Positions 53,033 through 61,797 of a DNA stretch of 64,000 bases are shown here, in pieces. Under the pieces are notes generated by a model that saw nothing but the letters and a program-made list of their open reading frames with translations, did no database searches and had not been told where the DNA came from. The first letter of the stretch is position 1; each line of letters begins with the position of its first letter. The translations under genes were made by a program, and so were the position numbers. Source of the stretch: a virus; the IMG/VR virus record IMGVR_UViG_3300018080_008375, positions 1 to 64,000 of that record; one strand, given 5' to 3'.

Positions 53033-53288
53033 GGCAAAAGCCGTTCCGGTGTCTGACCTGGAAAATCAGATGGTGGTGATCAGAGCCAGGTCGGCGGAGG
53101 ACGCAGAAAAGATACAGGAGGCGCTGGAAGACATTGAGGTGCTGAACAGCTGCAACAATGTCAGTTTTCTGATCCTGGATGGAAAAATCGAGATCGAAAC
53201 CGTCCGTCCGACGGACTTCAGGTCAATCCCGAAGCCGGTCTTGCGCAAAAGGCTGTCCAGGGCATGGCAGGTGTTGAAAGGATATTGA
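52995..53288 (+). CDS. Small unknown protein
   Basis: 97 residues. MDIKIISNGKEHEAKAVPVS, ARSAEDAEKIQEALEDIEVL, with a final RLSRAWQVLKG. Soluble alpha/beta. The start lies in the end of the S41 gene. No family. Confidence 0.58.
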   Translation: MDIKIISNGKEHEAKAVPVSDLENQMVVIRARSAEDAEKIQEALEDIEVLNSCNNVSFLILDGKIEIETVRPTDFRSIPKPVLRKRLSRAWQVLKGY

Positions 53289-53289
53289 A

Positions 53290-54240
53290 ATGGTCGGAAT
53301 CAAGATAGTCGAGCCGCACGCTGAAATCATCACCCCGCGTTTTTGGCCCGATTGGAAGCAGGGAAGCCTGCGCATGATCGAGGAGTGCGGAAGGGTCAGC
53401 CACAAATCCGAGGGGCGCATCAAGGCAGACTCGGCAGAGCCGTTCATCGACAAGGTGGCGCTAGGCATGGGGCACGAATCAATTATTGAGCATGCGAACT
53501 TCACCGTGTGCTTTGTAGGTTCGAGATCCATGAGCCACCAGCTTGTTAGGCACAGGCTGGCCGCTTATACCCAGGCCTCACAAAGGTATTGCGATTATTC
53601 GTCCGAAAAGAAGTTTAATGATATCCTCCAAGTAATCATGCCGCCCACCATCCTTGGATCGAAGATCCTGTGGGGCAAAACCGTGACGGTAAATGGCGAT
53701 AACCTGGTCATCTCTGGGAATGATGGCAAGGACGCTCCTCTTCTTTCCTATTTGTCCGAAAGGTTTTCGGATGAGTGGGCGCGCGGTGGGTATGACTGGT
53801 GCCACGATCAGATTAGATCATACCAGTCGTACAGGCGCGAGCGCGTTCGTGGAGTTCCGTCCGAAGATGCCCGGTCGCACCTGACGAACGCCTGCAAAAC
53901 CGAGGTATACACGACCTACAACCTGCGCACCTGGAGGCATGTTCTGGAGATTCGCACGGACAGCCACGCCCAGTGGGAGATTCGCATGATCATGAACCAG
54001 GCGCTTGATTTCTTCATGGAGCATGTTCCGTTCATGTTCGACGACATCGGCAAGCGCGTAACCTTCAGGCCCAAGGAGTTGAGGGTGCTACAGGATCTTT
54101 TCAACTCGTGCTATATCCAGCTGTCCGGCAAAAGCCACAAGGATCTGGGGCTTTCCAAGACGGAATTCAAAACTTTGGAAAAGAAGATCTCCAAGGCGGT
54201 TGTGGCAGCCGGAGAATGTCGCTGGCCGGGACCGTTTTAG
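53290..54240 (+). CDS. thyX: Flavin-dependent thymidylate synthase
   Basis: 316 residues, the usual size. The ThyX signature RHRLAAYTQASQRY spans residues 87-100 (normally RHRxxSxxxxSxRY; here A replaces the first serine). GHESIIEHANFTVCF and the C-terminal helices match. It makes dTMP from dUMP with flavin. Fits with dCMP deaminase and the other nucleotide genes. Starts one base after the previous stop. Confidence 0.92.
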   Translation: MVGIKIVEPHAEIITPRFWPDWKQGSLRMIEECGRVSHKSEGRIKADSAEPFIDKVALGMGHESIIEHANFTVCFVGSRSMSHQLVRHRLAAYTQASQRYCDYSSEKKFNDILQVIMPPTILGSKILWGKTVTVNGDNLVISGNDGKDAPLLSYLSERFSDEWARGGYDWCHDQIRSYQSYRRERVRGVPSEDARSHLTNACKTEVYTTYNLRTWRHVLEIRTDSHAQWEIRMIMNQALDFFMEHVPFMFDDIGKRVTFRPKELRVLQDLFNSCYIQLSGKSHKDLGLSKTEFKTLEKKISKAVVAAGECRWPGPF

Positions 54241-54250
54241 GAAGCGCTGG

Positions 54251-54859
54251 ATGATTAAGATCTACACCTTGGATGGTCCTCTGAATGTTGACAGGACCGA
54301 CGAGCTCATAAAGATGCTTGAGAGCGTGCGTTTCCATCCTGAGATGGGAAAGTCACTGGACCATGCCCTCTCCGTACAGAGGGTGGTGTTCTACCTGAAG
54401 AATCCGGCCATGTGGTGGCGCGACCAAGGGGTCGGAATACTGGAGCGCAGGCTTGCCGGCGCAAGGAACCATGTGGGCGATCTTCTTGAGCACGAGGACA
54501 TGAGGGACAGCATATTCTACGGGCGGCTCCGGAATGCGCTAAAAGCGACCGCCGACCTGCTGCGGAATCCCGCCCCCAGGGCATGGGACACGTCCTCGGA
54601 CAGCGATGTGCTGAGATGCCCGCTATGCCTCGCGAGAGTGCCGGGCTGTAACCCTTGGAGGACGGACAAGGACACCGTCGAACCCATGAACGCCTTCGCC
54701 GTTCATGCGGACAGCATCTACAGCTGCGGCGTCGCTTACCAGTGTCCCGGATGCCATGCCATGCATTCGGCGGTCAACATGGATGGCAAGCCGCCGGCAA
54801 AGACCTACAAGCCGGGCGAGAAGCGCGACGAGGTTGTGCTGATGCCAGTGGAAGGGTGA
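54251..54859 (+). CDS. Unknown protein with zinc site
   Basis: 202 residues. MIKIYTLDGPLNVDRTDELI; a helical middle (DLLEHEDMRDSIFYGRLRNA); and a zinc ribbon near LRCPLCLARVPGC and QCPGCHAM. No family recognised. Starts 10 nt after ThyX. Confidence 0.6.
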   Translation: MIKIYTLDGPLNVDRTDELIKMLESVRFHPEMGKSLDHALSVQRVVFYLKNPAMWWRDQGVGILERRLAGARNHVGDLLEHEDMRDSIFYGRLRNALKATADLLRNPAPRAWDTSSDSDVLRCPLCLARVPGCNPWRTDKDTVEPMNAFAVHADSIYSCGVAYQCPGCHAMHSAVNMDGKPPAKTYKPGEKRDEVVLMPVEG

Positions 54860-54862
54860 ATT

Positions 54863-55471
54863 ATGGCACGCGAAAAACACACGAAATGCGACAGGTGCGA
54901 CAGGTGCGGGTTCGGCCTGGAGGACGGTCGGTCCGTACAGTGGTTCAGTAAGGACGGCTCGCTGATAGAGACGGTGTGCGAGGAGTGCGATTCGGACGAG
55001 AGGAAGCTGGAGTACCGCAAGACCGGTCGCATCACCAGCAGGCTGCATTTGGACGCCGTCGTAAGGCGCGGCATAACCAGGGAAAACTGCCGCATCGACA
55101 GGACTTACCAGGCTGTGCTGGACGACATGGAGAAGGTTGGGGAGGTCGCCAAAGGCTTCAACAAGAATGTGTGGCTGTCCGGCCTGCGGAAAAGGTACAT
55201 GGATGCCAAGGAGAACGGGCACAGCGCCAAGGCGGGCACCACGAAGTTCATGGTGTTCTGTATGGCTGGCAGGATACTGCTGACATTCGAGCGCGAGGGA
55301 GGGGACTACCTGACGCTCATAACGTCCGACGAGGAGCCGCCGCGCGGTCTGGGGGTGCAGGGCATCGGATGCCGCGAGTATGTTGCCAGGGACATGATTT
55401 GTGATGTGTCCGTGGCATGGGAGGTTGGAAAGTTGGATTTTAAGCCTGATTCTGAGGTCAGTCTTATCTGA
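54863..55471 (+). CDS. Unknown protein with N-terminal zinc ribbon
   Basis: 202 residues. CDRCDRCGFG and CEECDSDE at the N-terminus are a zinc ribbon; the C-terminal half (MVFCMAGRILLTFEREGGDY, LTLITSDEEPP) is a small mixed domain. GGGTGAATTATG precedes start. Overlaps the S24-like gene by one base. Confidence 0.6.
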   Translation: MAREKHTKCDRCDRCGFGLEDGRSVQWFSKDGSLIETVCEECDSDERKLEYRKTGRITSRLHLDAVVRRGITRENCRIDRTYQAVLDDMEKVGEVAKGFNKNVWLSGLRKRYMDAKENGHSAKAGTTKFMVFCMAGRILLTFEREGGDYLTLITSDEEPPRGLGVQGIGCREYVARDMICDVSVAWEVGKLDFKPDSEVSLI

Positions 55472-55785
55472 TGGGCAAATCCTGGGCGGATGCCGCCATT
55501 GATAAACTGGCTGGCGGCGAATCGGCGGATATCAGGCCGCATGGTAATTCCATGAAGGGAAAGGTCGAGAGCGGGCAGCAGGTAACGGTATCCCCGTGCG
55601 ACGAGAGCGGGCTGGCTGCCGGCGACATGGTGCTCGTGCGCGTGAAGGGGCGCGTGTACCTTCATCTTGTCAAAGCCGTTCGCGAAGGCAAGGACGGAAA
55701 AAGGAGGTTTCAGATAGGCAACAATTGCGGTGGTATAAACGGCTGGGTTGGAGCCAAGGCGATCTACGGAAAAATGGAGGGATGA
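55471..55785 (+). CDS. S24/S26 peptidase-like (LexA-like C-terminal) protein
   Basis: 104 residues. HGNSMKGKVESGQQVTV and LAAGDMVLVRVKGRVYLHLV have the Ser and Lys region of LexA/signal-peptidase-type folds (G-x-S-M and K). No DNA-binding domain is fused, so it may be a stand-alone self-cleaving or inactive regulator. Its end overlaps the tRNA at 55776. Confidence 0.62.
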   Translation: MGKSWADAAIDKLAGGESADIRPHGNSMKGKVESGQQVTVSPCDESGLAAGDMVLVRVKGRVYLHLVKAVREGKDGKRRFQIGNNCGGINGWVGAKAIYGKMEG

Positions 55786-55859
55786 TCCATAGGGGTTGGT
55801 GCCGGATACGGTCCGGGAGCCGCTGCGGCGGTTCAGGGGTTCGATTCCCCTTCCCTCCG
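55776..55859 (+). tRNA. Type II tRNA with anticodon ACG
   Basis: Acceptor GGAGGGA/TCCCTCC and discriminator G match the phage's serine tRNAs, as does a long variable arm (GCCGC/GGCGG) and T-arm AGGGG-TTCGATT-CCCCT. But the anticodon loop, on a CCGG/CCGG stem, reads ATACGGT, giving ACG, which decodes the arginine codon CGT. Overlaps the end of the S24-like gene by 10 nt. Confidence 0.75.
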
Positions 55860-55906
55860 CCAATCGGGTCATGATGGTCCGAAAAATGGCCCAAAAGGAA
55901 ACAATA

Positions 55907-56221
55907 ATGCCGTACACGGAAAGGATCAAGAAGATAGCTCGGGCGGCGTACCACGGTCTTATTGACAAGGAGTGCGGTCCCGAATGGCTCATCGAATGCA
56001 TGACCGATCGTTATTGGGACGACATGGTACTTTGGAAAGAGAATGGCGTGGATCCCCCGCCTGACAGGCATGAGGCAATGGTGGCGATAGGATGCATGCT
56101 GCGCGACGGAAGGCTTGTCGCGGACGAGGAAGGAATGCTGTGGGCTCCGGCCTACTATCCCAACACTGTGGCGGATATCCGCAAGCGCAAGAGGCGCCCG
56201 AGGCGCAAATTTGAATGGTGA
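55907..56221 (+). CDS. Small unknown protein
   Basis: 104 residues starting PYTERIKKIARAAYHGLIDK, containing DRYWDDMVLWKENGVDPPPD and a basic tail (RKRKRRPRRK). ATG 55907 follows AAAGGAAA; earlier ATGs at 55871-55886 are less likely. No family. Confidence 0.58.
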   Translation: MPYTERIKKIARAAYHGLIDKECGPEWLIECMTDRYWDDMVLWKENGVDPPPDRHEAMVAIGCMLRDGRLVADEEGMLWAPAYYPNTVADIRKRKRRPRRKFEW

Positions 56222-56224
56222 TTC

Positions 56225-56755
56225 ATGGAATGGTTTACTTCTGATACGCATTTCGGTGCTCAGCGTACGCTGGAGCTGAGCAGGCGACCCTTCGATTCCG
56301 TGGCGTGCATGGACTGGACCATCGTGCGGAACTGGAACAGTATTGTGGGGCGCTCGGATACGGTCTATCATCTCGGAGATTTTGGCAACTGGTCCATGCT
56401 GGGCTATCTCAACGGCAACATTATCCTTCTTCCAGGAAATTATGACGAGCCGATAGACGTATACCGGTCCGGAGTCAGGACGATCAAGAGCGGTCATGTC
56501 CAGTGGTTCAACGACGTGCGGCTCAAGATGGTGCATGATCCGCTGTCGGCCAAAAAGAGTCTGCCGGAGCAGTCGACGATGGATGAGGACCCGTTCTATC
56601 TGTTCGGTCACATACACAAGCTGCAAATGGTGAAGGAGAACGGTCTCAACGTGGGCGTGGACTGTCACAACTTCTGCCCCATAGACTTGGATACGGTACT
56701 GTTTTATCGCAATGCCATCATCAATCATTACGACGAGAACGTGTTTTGCCCATGA
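56225..56755 (+). CDS. Calcineurin-like metallophosphoesterase
   Basis: 176 residues. SDTHFG, HLGDFGNW, LLPGNYD and FGHIHKLQ are the metallophosphoesterase motifs (D-x-H, GD, GN, GHxH). Small phage members may act on RNA or nucleotide phosphates. The next gene overlaps. Confidence 0.88.
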   Translation: MEWFTSDTHFGAQRTLELSRRPFDSVACMDWTIVRNWNSIVGRSDTVYHLGDFGNWSMLGYLNGNIILLPGNYDEPIDVYRSGVRTIKSGHVQWFNDVRLKMVHDPLSAKKSLPEQSTMDEDPFYLFGHIHKLQMVKENGLNVGVDCHNFCPIDLDTVLFYRNAIINHYDENVFCP

Positions 56756-57615
56756 GAAATGCGACAGTGAAGATCATGAAGTTTCTGGTTGTCCTGGCTG
56801 TGCTCCTGTATTCCGTGAGCGCATCGGCGGAATTCACGCCGTTCTTTTTCATACAGCTGTCGGATCCGCAGTTTGGATGCCACGGCAAATCCCTGGAGAA
56901 GGAGACGAGAAACGCCGAGCTGGTCGTCAAGGTCATGAACAAGCTCGGACCTAGGTTTGTCGTTATCACCGGCGACCTCGTCCACGCTTTTCCTGGCCAC
57001 AAAGGGAGGAAGGAGCAGGTCAGGCGCTTCTGGAAGGTGTTCTCCAAGCTTGAGCGCCCGCTGTACCTGGTGCCCGGCAACCACGATGTCGGAAACTATC
57101 CCACGGCGCGGAGCATAGCGCAGTACAAGCGCGAGTTCAGGACCAAGGACAGGTACGTTTTCACGGAGAGCGGCGTGAAGTTCATGGCGCTCAACTCAAG
57201 CCTCATATGGATGAACAGGGGCGCTGAGTCCAAGAGGCACGAGAGGTGGATGAAGAAGAACATCGACGATGTGCGGCTGGTATTCCAGCACCACCAATGG
57301 TTCATCTATAGTCCGCACGAAAAGAATGGGTATTTCAATCTGCCCAAAAGAAAGAGGTGTTGGCTGCGGGTTTTCGGCAATGCCGGCGTTGATGCCGTTC
57401 TGGCAGGTCATTTTCATCACAACATAGCACAGACCATTGACCATACATGGGTGATATCAACATCGTCTTTGTCGTGCCCTCTGAAGCGGCGCGGTCTGGA
57501 CAGCAAGAGGAGAGTGTACAAGCCCGGTTTCAGGGTTGTGACTGTGCGCCGTGACGGCATGGAGCACATGTTCTACGATCTGTGGAACTATCCGGAGGAA
57601 AGTGATTTCATATGA
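56752..57615 (+). CDS. Exported calcineurin-like phosphoesterase
   Basis: 287 residues. Hydrophobic signal (KFLVVLAVLLYSVSASAEF) with cleavage likely after ASA, then QLSDPQFGCHGK, TGDLVHAF, LVPGNHDVGN, FQHHQWF and GHFHHN, the full metallophosphoesterase set. Resembles secreted acid-phosphatase-like enzymes. Two adjacent phosphoesterases, one cytoplasmic and one exported, suggest different jobs. ATGA start. Confidence 0.85.
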   Translation: MRNATVKIMKFLVVLAVLLYSVSASAEFTPFFFIQLSDPQFGCHGKSLEKETRNAELVVKVMNKLGPRFVVITGDLVHAFPGHKGRKEQVRRFWKVFSKLERPLYLVPGNHDVGNYPTARSIAQYKREFRTKDRYVFTESGVKFMALNSSLIWMNRGAESKRHERWMKKNIDDVRLVFQHHQWFIYSPHEKNGYFNLPKRKRCWLRVFGNAGVDAVLAGHFHHNIAQTIDHTWVISTSSLSCPLKRRGLDSKRRVYKPGFRVVTVRRDGMEHMFYDLWNYPEESDFI

Positions 57616-58070
57616 GTGATATCAAGAGAATGTGCGTCGGATTTGCGTTTGACAAGGAAACGCACGATCGAGTCCTAATGATTAGGAAAAACAGACCAGA
57701 ATGGCAGAAGGGCAAGCTCAATGGAGTGGGCGGGCATATAGAGGATGGGGAGAAGGAGCATGATGCTATGGCGCGCGAGTTTATGGAGGAGACCGGCTTG
57801 TCCGTGCCCGCTGAAAATTGGCAGCTTTTTGTCACCATGGCGGGAAAAGGGTGGGTCCTGTACACCTTCTGTGCTGAAATCAGCTATAAGAATATGCTGG
57901 GTGCTAGGACGACGACAGACGAGGGGGTTGATGTGTGGCTTCTGGAAAGCCTTTTGTTGGGTGGAACAGCTCGGGAGTGTGTACCGAACTCGGCATGGTT
58001 ATTGCCTATGGCGCGCGACTTCCTGACTAACAAATACGGTCCCATGTATGCCAGGGTGTATTATGGATGA
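57612..58070 (+). CDS. MTH1-like Nudix hydrolase
   Basis: 152 residues. KRMCVGFAFDKETHDRVLMI with a Nudix box GGHIEDGEKEHDAMAREFME, EETGL, as in MutT/MTH1. It probably cleans oxidised or modified nucleoside triphosphates, or acts on a signal molecule. ATGA overlap both sides. Confidence 0.87.
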   Translation: MSDIKRMCVGFAFDKETHDRVLMIRKNRPEWQKGKLNGVGGHIEDGEKEHDAMAREFMEETGLSVPAENWQLFVTMAGKGWVLYTFCAEISYKNMLGARTTTDEGVDVWLLESLLLGGTARECVPNSAWLLPMARDFLTNKYGPMYARVYYG

Positions 58071-58341
58071 AAAAAAGATGCGAAAATGGAGCGAAATCAG
58101 GAAGTCGATAGCTGAGGCGGAACGGCAGGGGTTGTACGAGCTTTCTGAGCACGCCACATGTGACTTGGATATATGGGACCGGGAGTTCGTATGCTCCATA
58201 TGCGGAAAGCCCTTGGTTTCAGATAAGCACAATCCGTTCTGCTCCGAGAGATGCCGGATGGTGGACCTTTACAACTGGCTCAACGACGAATACTCCTTGC
58301 CTGTCGCAGAGCACAAGGAATGGAGCGGAGAGGATGTCTGA
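58063..58341 (+). CDS. YacG-like zinc protein
   Basis: 92 residues. After a helical N-terminus, FVCSICGKPLVSDK and NPFCSERCRMVDLYNWLNDE, YSLPVAEHKEWSGEDV closely match YacG, the zinc protein that binds GyrB and inhibits DNA gyrase in bacteria (C-x2-C, FCSxRC, DLxxW). Here it may block host gyrase while the phage uses its own GyrB-like subunit (62411). ATG overlaps the Nudix gene. Confidence 0.72.
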   Translation: MDEKKMRKWSEIRKSIAEAERQGLYELSEHATCDLDIWDREFVCSICGKPLVSDKHNPFCSERCRMVDLYNWLNDEYSLPVAEHKEWSGEDV

Positions 58342-58699
58342 CGCCAAATGTCCGGATTGCTGGAAAAGCGCGGTCGTCACCAGCACGGTTGACCGCCTGC
58401 AGAAGCAGCTCAAGCTTCTGGCGGACAGGGGATACGGCGACCGCGACCGCCTGTTCCGCAAAATGGTCGAGGAGTTCGGAGAATACGCGGAGGCAATAGA
58501 GTACTACAACGGATCCACCAGGAAAAAGAAGAAGCTAGGGGGCCTGGATCCGGTGGCGAAGCTGCGCGAGGAGGTGGCGGACATGCTGATGATCACCTTG
58601 GCGCTCGCCAAGGTTGAGGGCATGGACATCGTCAGGGCGTGCGACATGGCGGCGTCAAAGCTGGAGCAGCGGACGAAGGAGCACAATGAGCGCAAGTAG
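58334..58699 (+). CDS. MazG-like NTP pyrophosphohydrolase
   Basis: 121 residues. LFRKMVEEFGEYAEAIEYYN and KLREEVADMLMITLALAKVE (EExx...ExxD) match MazG, an all-helical enzyme that hydrolyses NTPs to NMPs, used by phages to control nucleotide or alarmone levels. A short zinc-like CPDC start precedes it. Overlaps the YacG-like gene. Confidence 0.85.
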   Translation: MSDAKCPDCWKSAVVTSTVDRLQKQLKLLADRGYGDRDRLFRKMVEEFGEYAEAIEYYNGSTRKKKKLGGLDPVAKLREEVADMLMITLALAKVEGMDIVRACDMAASKLEQRTKEHNERK

Positions 58700-59918
58700 C
58701 AAGAGGTTCGTCAGCCTGTTTTCGGGAGCCGGAGGCCTGGACCTGGGCTTCATGGCCGAGGGGTGGTCCCCGGTGATGATGGTTGACAACTGGGATCCTG
58801 CGGTGCGGACGCTGGAGGCCAACCATTCGAAGGCGCTCGTGGTGAACTGGGACCTGGCGACTGTGTCTGGGAGCCTGATCAAGGACGCCGCGGAGAGCCA
58901 GGGGGTCGGGTTTTACGAGGTCGATTGCGTAATGGGCGGGCCGCCGTGCCAGCCATTCTCCCGCCTCAACCAGAACCAGCTGTTCGATGGCGGGGAAAAC
59001 ACGGAAACGAACATGAACGATCCGAGGCGCAGCCTGTTCATGTCTTTCATCAGGATTGTCAGGCTGATCAAGCCGAAGTTCGTCGTGATGGAGAATGTGT
59101 TTGACCTCGCCAACCGAAGGCTGGGAGGAAGCGGGCCGGAGAAGGACCGCATGATCGTCGGAGTGATAGCCGAGCAGTTCGAAAACGCCGGATACAATGT
59201 CTCGTTCGGGGTTCTCATAGCCGCGCAGTACGACGTTCCCCAAATGCGCAAGAGGCTGGTTTTCATCGGTGCGCGCAAGAACCTTGGAGTGACGCCGTCA
59301 ATGCCGGAACCTGTGACGCTAAGGACATCGGTGGCGACGGAGTTTTCCAGAATACAGCCACATCACCCGAATCAGGACAGAAAAAAGCATACGAAAACAT
59401 GGGTTGAGCGGGCGCGGCATGTTCCGAAAGGCGGGTACTACAATGATCTGCCGCTTGAGCACAAGGTACTGAAGCCGGTCGACCTGGATTTTGTCGGCTC
59501 CTATGACGGTCAGGCGCGGCACTACGCTATCAGTCGCAAAGACGGGTCATGGGACGAGTTCAAGTGGGACCTCCGCAGGGAGATTGCCGTGTTCTCCGGC
59601 AGGTACGAGGGGTGGGAGCTGGGCATGGCGCAGCTTGAGTGCGACACGGATGGATGCCAGATATACCGGGTGATGCCGCGCATGGGGACGTACCTGCGGC
59701 GCATCAGGTGGGGTATTTCCCATACGGTCACGCGCAATCCCCTGATCCACCCCGACGAGCATCGGGAGATCACCGTGCGGGAGAAGGCAGCCATACAGAC
59801 GTTTCCACCTGAATACGAGTTCGTTGGCAAGCTCCAGGACCAGCATGTCCTGGTGGGAAATGCGGTTCCAGTCAACCTCGGGCGTTCGATTGCCAGGCAC
59901 GTGGGAGGGATGCTCTGA
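58686..59918 (+). CDS. DNA (cytosine-5-)-methyltransferase 1
   Basis: 410 residues. LFSGAGGLDLG (motif I), GGPPCQPFS with catalytic C88 (motif IV), VVMENVFDL (motif VI), VPQMRKRLVFIG (motif VIII) and VGNAVPVNLG (motif X) define a C5 methyltransferase. The variable target-recognition part lies between. It modifies phage DNA, either as part of a restriction-modification system or to evade host nucleases. Overlaps MazG-like. Confidence 0.93.
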   Translation: MSASSKRFVSLFSGAGGLDLGFMAEGWSPVMMVDNWDPAVRTLEANHSKALVVNWDLATVSGSLIKDAAESQGVGFYEVDCVMGGPPCQPFSRLNQNQLFDGGENTETNMNDPRRSLFMSFIRIVRLIKPKFVVMENVFDLANRRLGGSGPEKDRMIVGVIAEQFENAGYNVSFGVLIAAQYDVPQMRKRLVFIGARKNLGVTPSMPEPVTLRTSVATEFSRIQPHHPNQDRKKHTKTWVERARHVPKGGYYNDLPLEHKVLKPVDLDFVGSYDGQARHYAISRKDGSWDEFKWDLRREIAVFSGRYEGWELGMAQLECDTDGCQIYRVMPRMGTYLRRIRWGISHTVTRNPLIHPDEHREITVREKAAIQTFPPEYEFVGKLQDQHVLVGNAVPVNLGRSIARHVGGML

Positions 59919-60814
59919 TGTATGAAACGACAAACCTTCTTGTGCGGCTGTGTAACATAGCGGATGAGGGTCGCAGGATGCCGTCGGCCAACATGTCACT
60001 TCCCCTATTCAGAAGGGGAGAGAGTCTTGAAAAAGAACTGGGGAGATTGTCCGTCCGCCCGGAGCGTCCGGACTACGATCCGGTTGCCTACATATCCGAA
60101 AACTCCAGTCCAATAGACCTGATATGCTCCGGATCAGACGCGGAGGAGATGAAGGCTCTGCGTGGCAGCCCGAGAATGATAGCGTGGAACAGCAGCCATA
60201 TCGTCCCGATGGTTGGTCTGGACTACCCAAGCCTTACGAAGCGTGCGGCGGAGTCGTGCTCGGAATGGCCAAAGCCGTTTCTGATAAACTCTTTGGAAGG
60301 CGGGGTTCTGTGGTCCGTGTACGGGGAGACGTTTCTGGCCGCCTCCAGGTCGGACGCAGTGCCGGTGTCGATGGTGAAGAGGGCGCTGGAGAAGCTCATC
60401 AGGCAGCATGGACTGGAGGCTATCAGGCGCGAGATTGTTTCGAAATGCGGTGCTGGCGCATGGGAGTCCTACAGGAAAGACATTTTCCTGCTGCCGAAAA
60501 AGAATACCCTCGGGGAGCTTGCGCGCTTTTCCGCGGGCGGCAGCACCAGGGTGAGGATGCGCGCCATGACCGAGGAAGAGTCCATGTCCAGCAGGTTTGC
60601 CGGCAAGTTTAAAAAGATGTTCGGCATGAAGGGCGGATGGCTGGCATGCGCAATGGTTCCGGAAAGGATATATTCCATGTATCCGCAGAAGGACAAGGAG
60701 CGCCTAGTTTCCTATATCGACCGCAGGGGTGTGCGATTCAGGTGGTGTCGCATCAGGGGAAAGATACATGCGGCCATCGCCGTTTTGGGGAGTTGTAAAG
60801 GAGAGTGCGCATGA
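59918..60814 (+). CDS. Unknown protein between the two methyltransferases
   Basis: 298 residues. Helical and basic; no PD-(D/E)XK, HNH or GIY-YIG motif is clear, but its place between two methyltransferases and one base overlap with the first (TGATG) suggests it belongs to the system, perhaps a restriction enzyme or specificity factor. YRKDIFLLPKKN and GGWLACAMVPERIYSM are notable blocks. Function unknown. Confidence 0.6.
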   Translation: MYETTNLLVRLCNIADEGRRMPSANMSLPLFRRGESLEKELGRLSVRPERPDYDPVAYISENSSPIDLICSGSDAEEMKALRGSPRMIAWNSSHIVPMVGLDYPSLTKRAAESCSEWPKPFLINSLEGGVLWSVYGETFLAASRSDAVPVSMVKRALEKLIRQHGLEAIRREIVSKCGAGAWESYRKDIFLLPKKNTLGELARFSAGGSTRVRMRAMTEEESMSSRFAGKFKKMFGMKGGWLACAMVPERIYSMYPQKDKERLVSYIDRRGVRFRWCRIRGKIHAAIAVLGSCKGECA

Positions 60815-61796
60815 GGATAGTTTCCTTGTTTTCCGGATGCGGCGGTCTGGATTTGGGATTCAAGCGCGCCGGCTTCAAGATCGTCTGGGCAAACGAGTTC
60901 GACAGGTCGATCATACCCACCTTCAGGAAGCAGTTTTCGAAAACGGAACTCGATTCCAGGAGCATATCGGATATAGATATTTCCGACATTCCCGATGCTG
61001 ACGGGATAGTCGGAGGTCCTCCATGCCAGTCCTGGAGCGAGTTCGGGTCAAAGCGCGGCATCGACGACGATAGGGGAAAGCTGTTCCTGAGGTATGTAGA
61101 TATCATAGAAGAGAAGAGACCGAAATTTTTCCTGGCGGAGAACGTTTCCGGAATACTTGCCAAGAGGCATTACGATGCGCTGGACAGGATACTCGCCAGC
61201 CTGTCCTCGGAATACGAGGTTCGGATGGAACTTCTGAACGCCGCGGATTTCGGCGTGCCGCAGGACAGGGAGCGCGTCATTTTCATCGGATACAGGCGCG
61301 ACCTGAAAAGGGCGTTCGACTTCTCCGGAGTCAGGAGGACCAAGAGGACGACCCTGCGCGACGCCATCTGGGACCTGCGCAAGTCGGCTGTGCCGGCTGC
61401 CGTTGTCGGCGGGCGGAGGAATCGCGCAAACGCGTCGTTGGCGGTTCCCAATCACGAATACTTCAAGGGCACGTACTCGCCGCACTACATGTCGCGCAAC
61501 CGTGTGCGCGGATGGGACGAGCGCTCCTTCACGATCCAAGCGGGGGCGCGCCACGCCCCTATGCATCCGCAGGCCCCAAAGATGGTCAGCGTCGGAAAGG
61601 ACAAGTTTGCGTTCGACGGCGACGAATCGCTGTACCGCAGGCTTTCCGTGAGGGAATGCGCCAGGGTGCAGACGTTTCCGGACAGTTTTGTGTTTGTTTA
61701 CGATGATGTCGCATGCGGGTACAAGATGGTTGGGAATGCCGTCCCAGTTAGGATGGCCAAGGCTCTTGCGGGGGCGATAAAGAGGGATTTTTCCTG

Positions 61797-61797
<1 letters not shown>
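60811..61797 (+). CDS. DNA (cytosine-5-)-methyltransferase 2
   Basis: 328 residues. IVSLFSGCGGLDLGF (motif I), GGPPCQSWSEFG with C72 (motif IV), FFLAENVSGI (motif VI), VPQDRERVIFIG (motif VIII) and VGNAVPVRMA (motif X). A second enzyme distinct from the first. ATGA with the gene before, TGATG with the putative restriction gene after it, so co-expressed. Confidence 0.93.
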
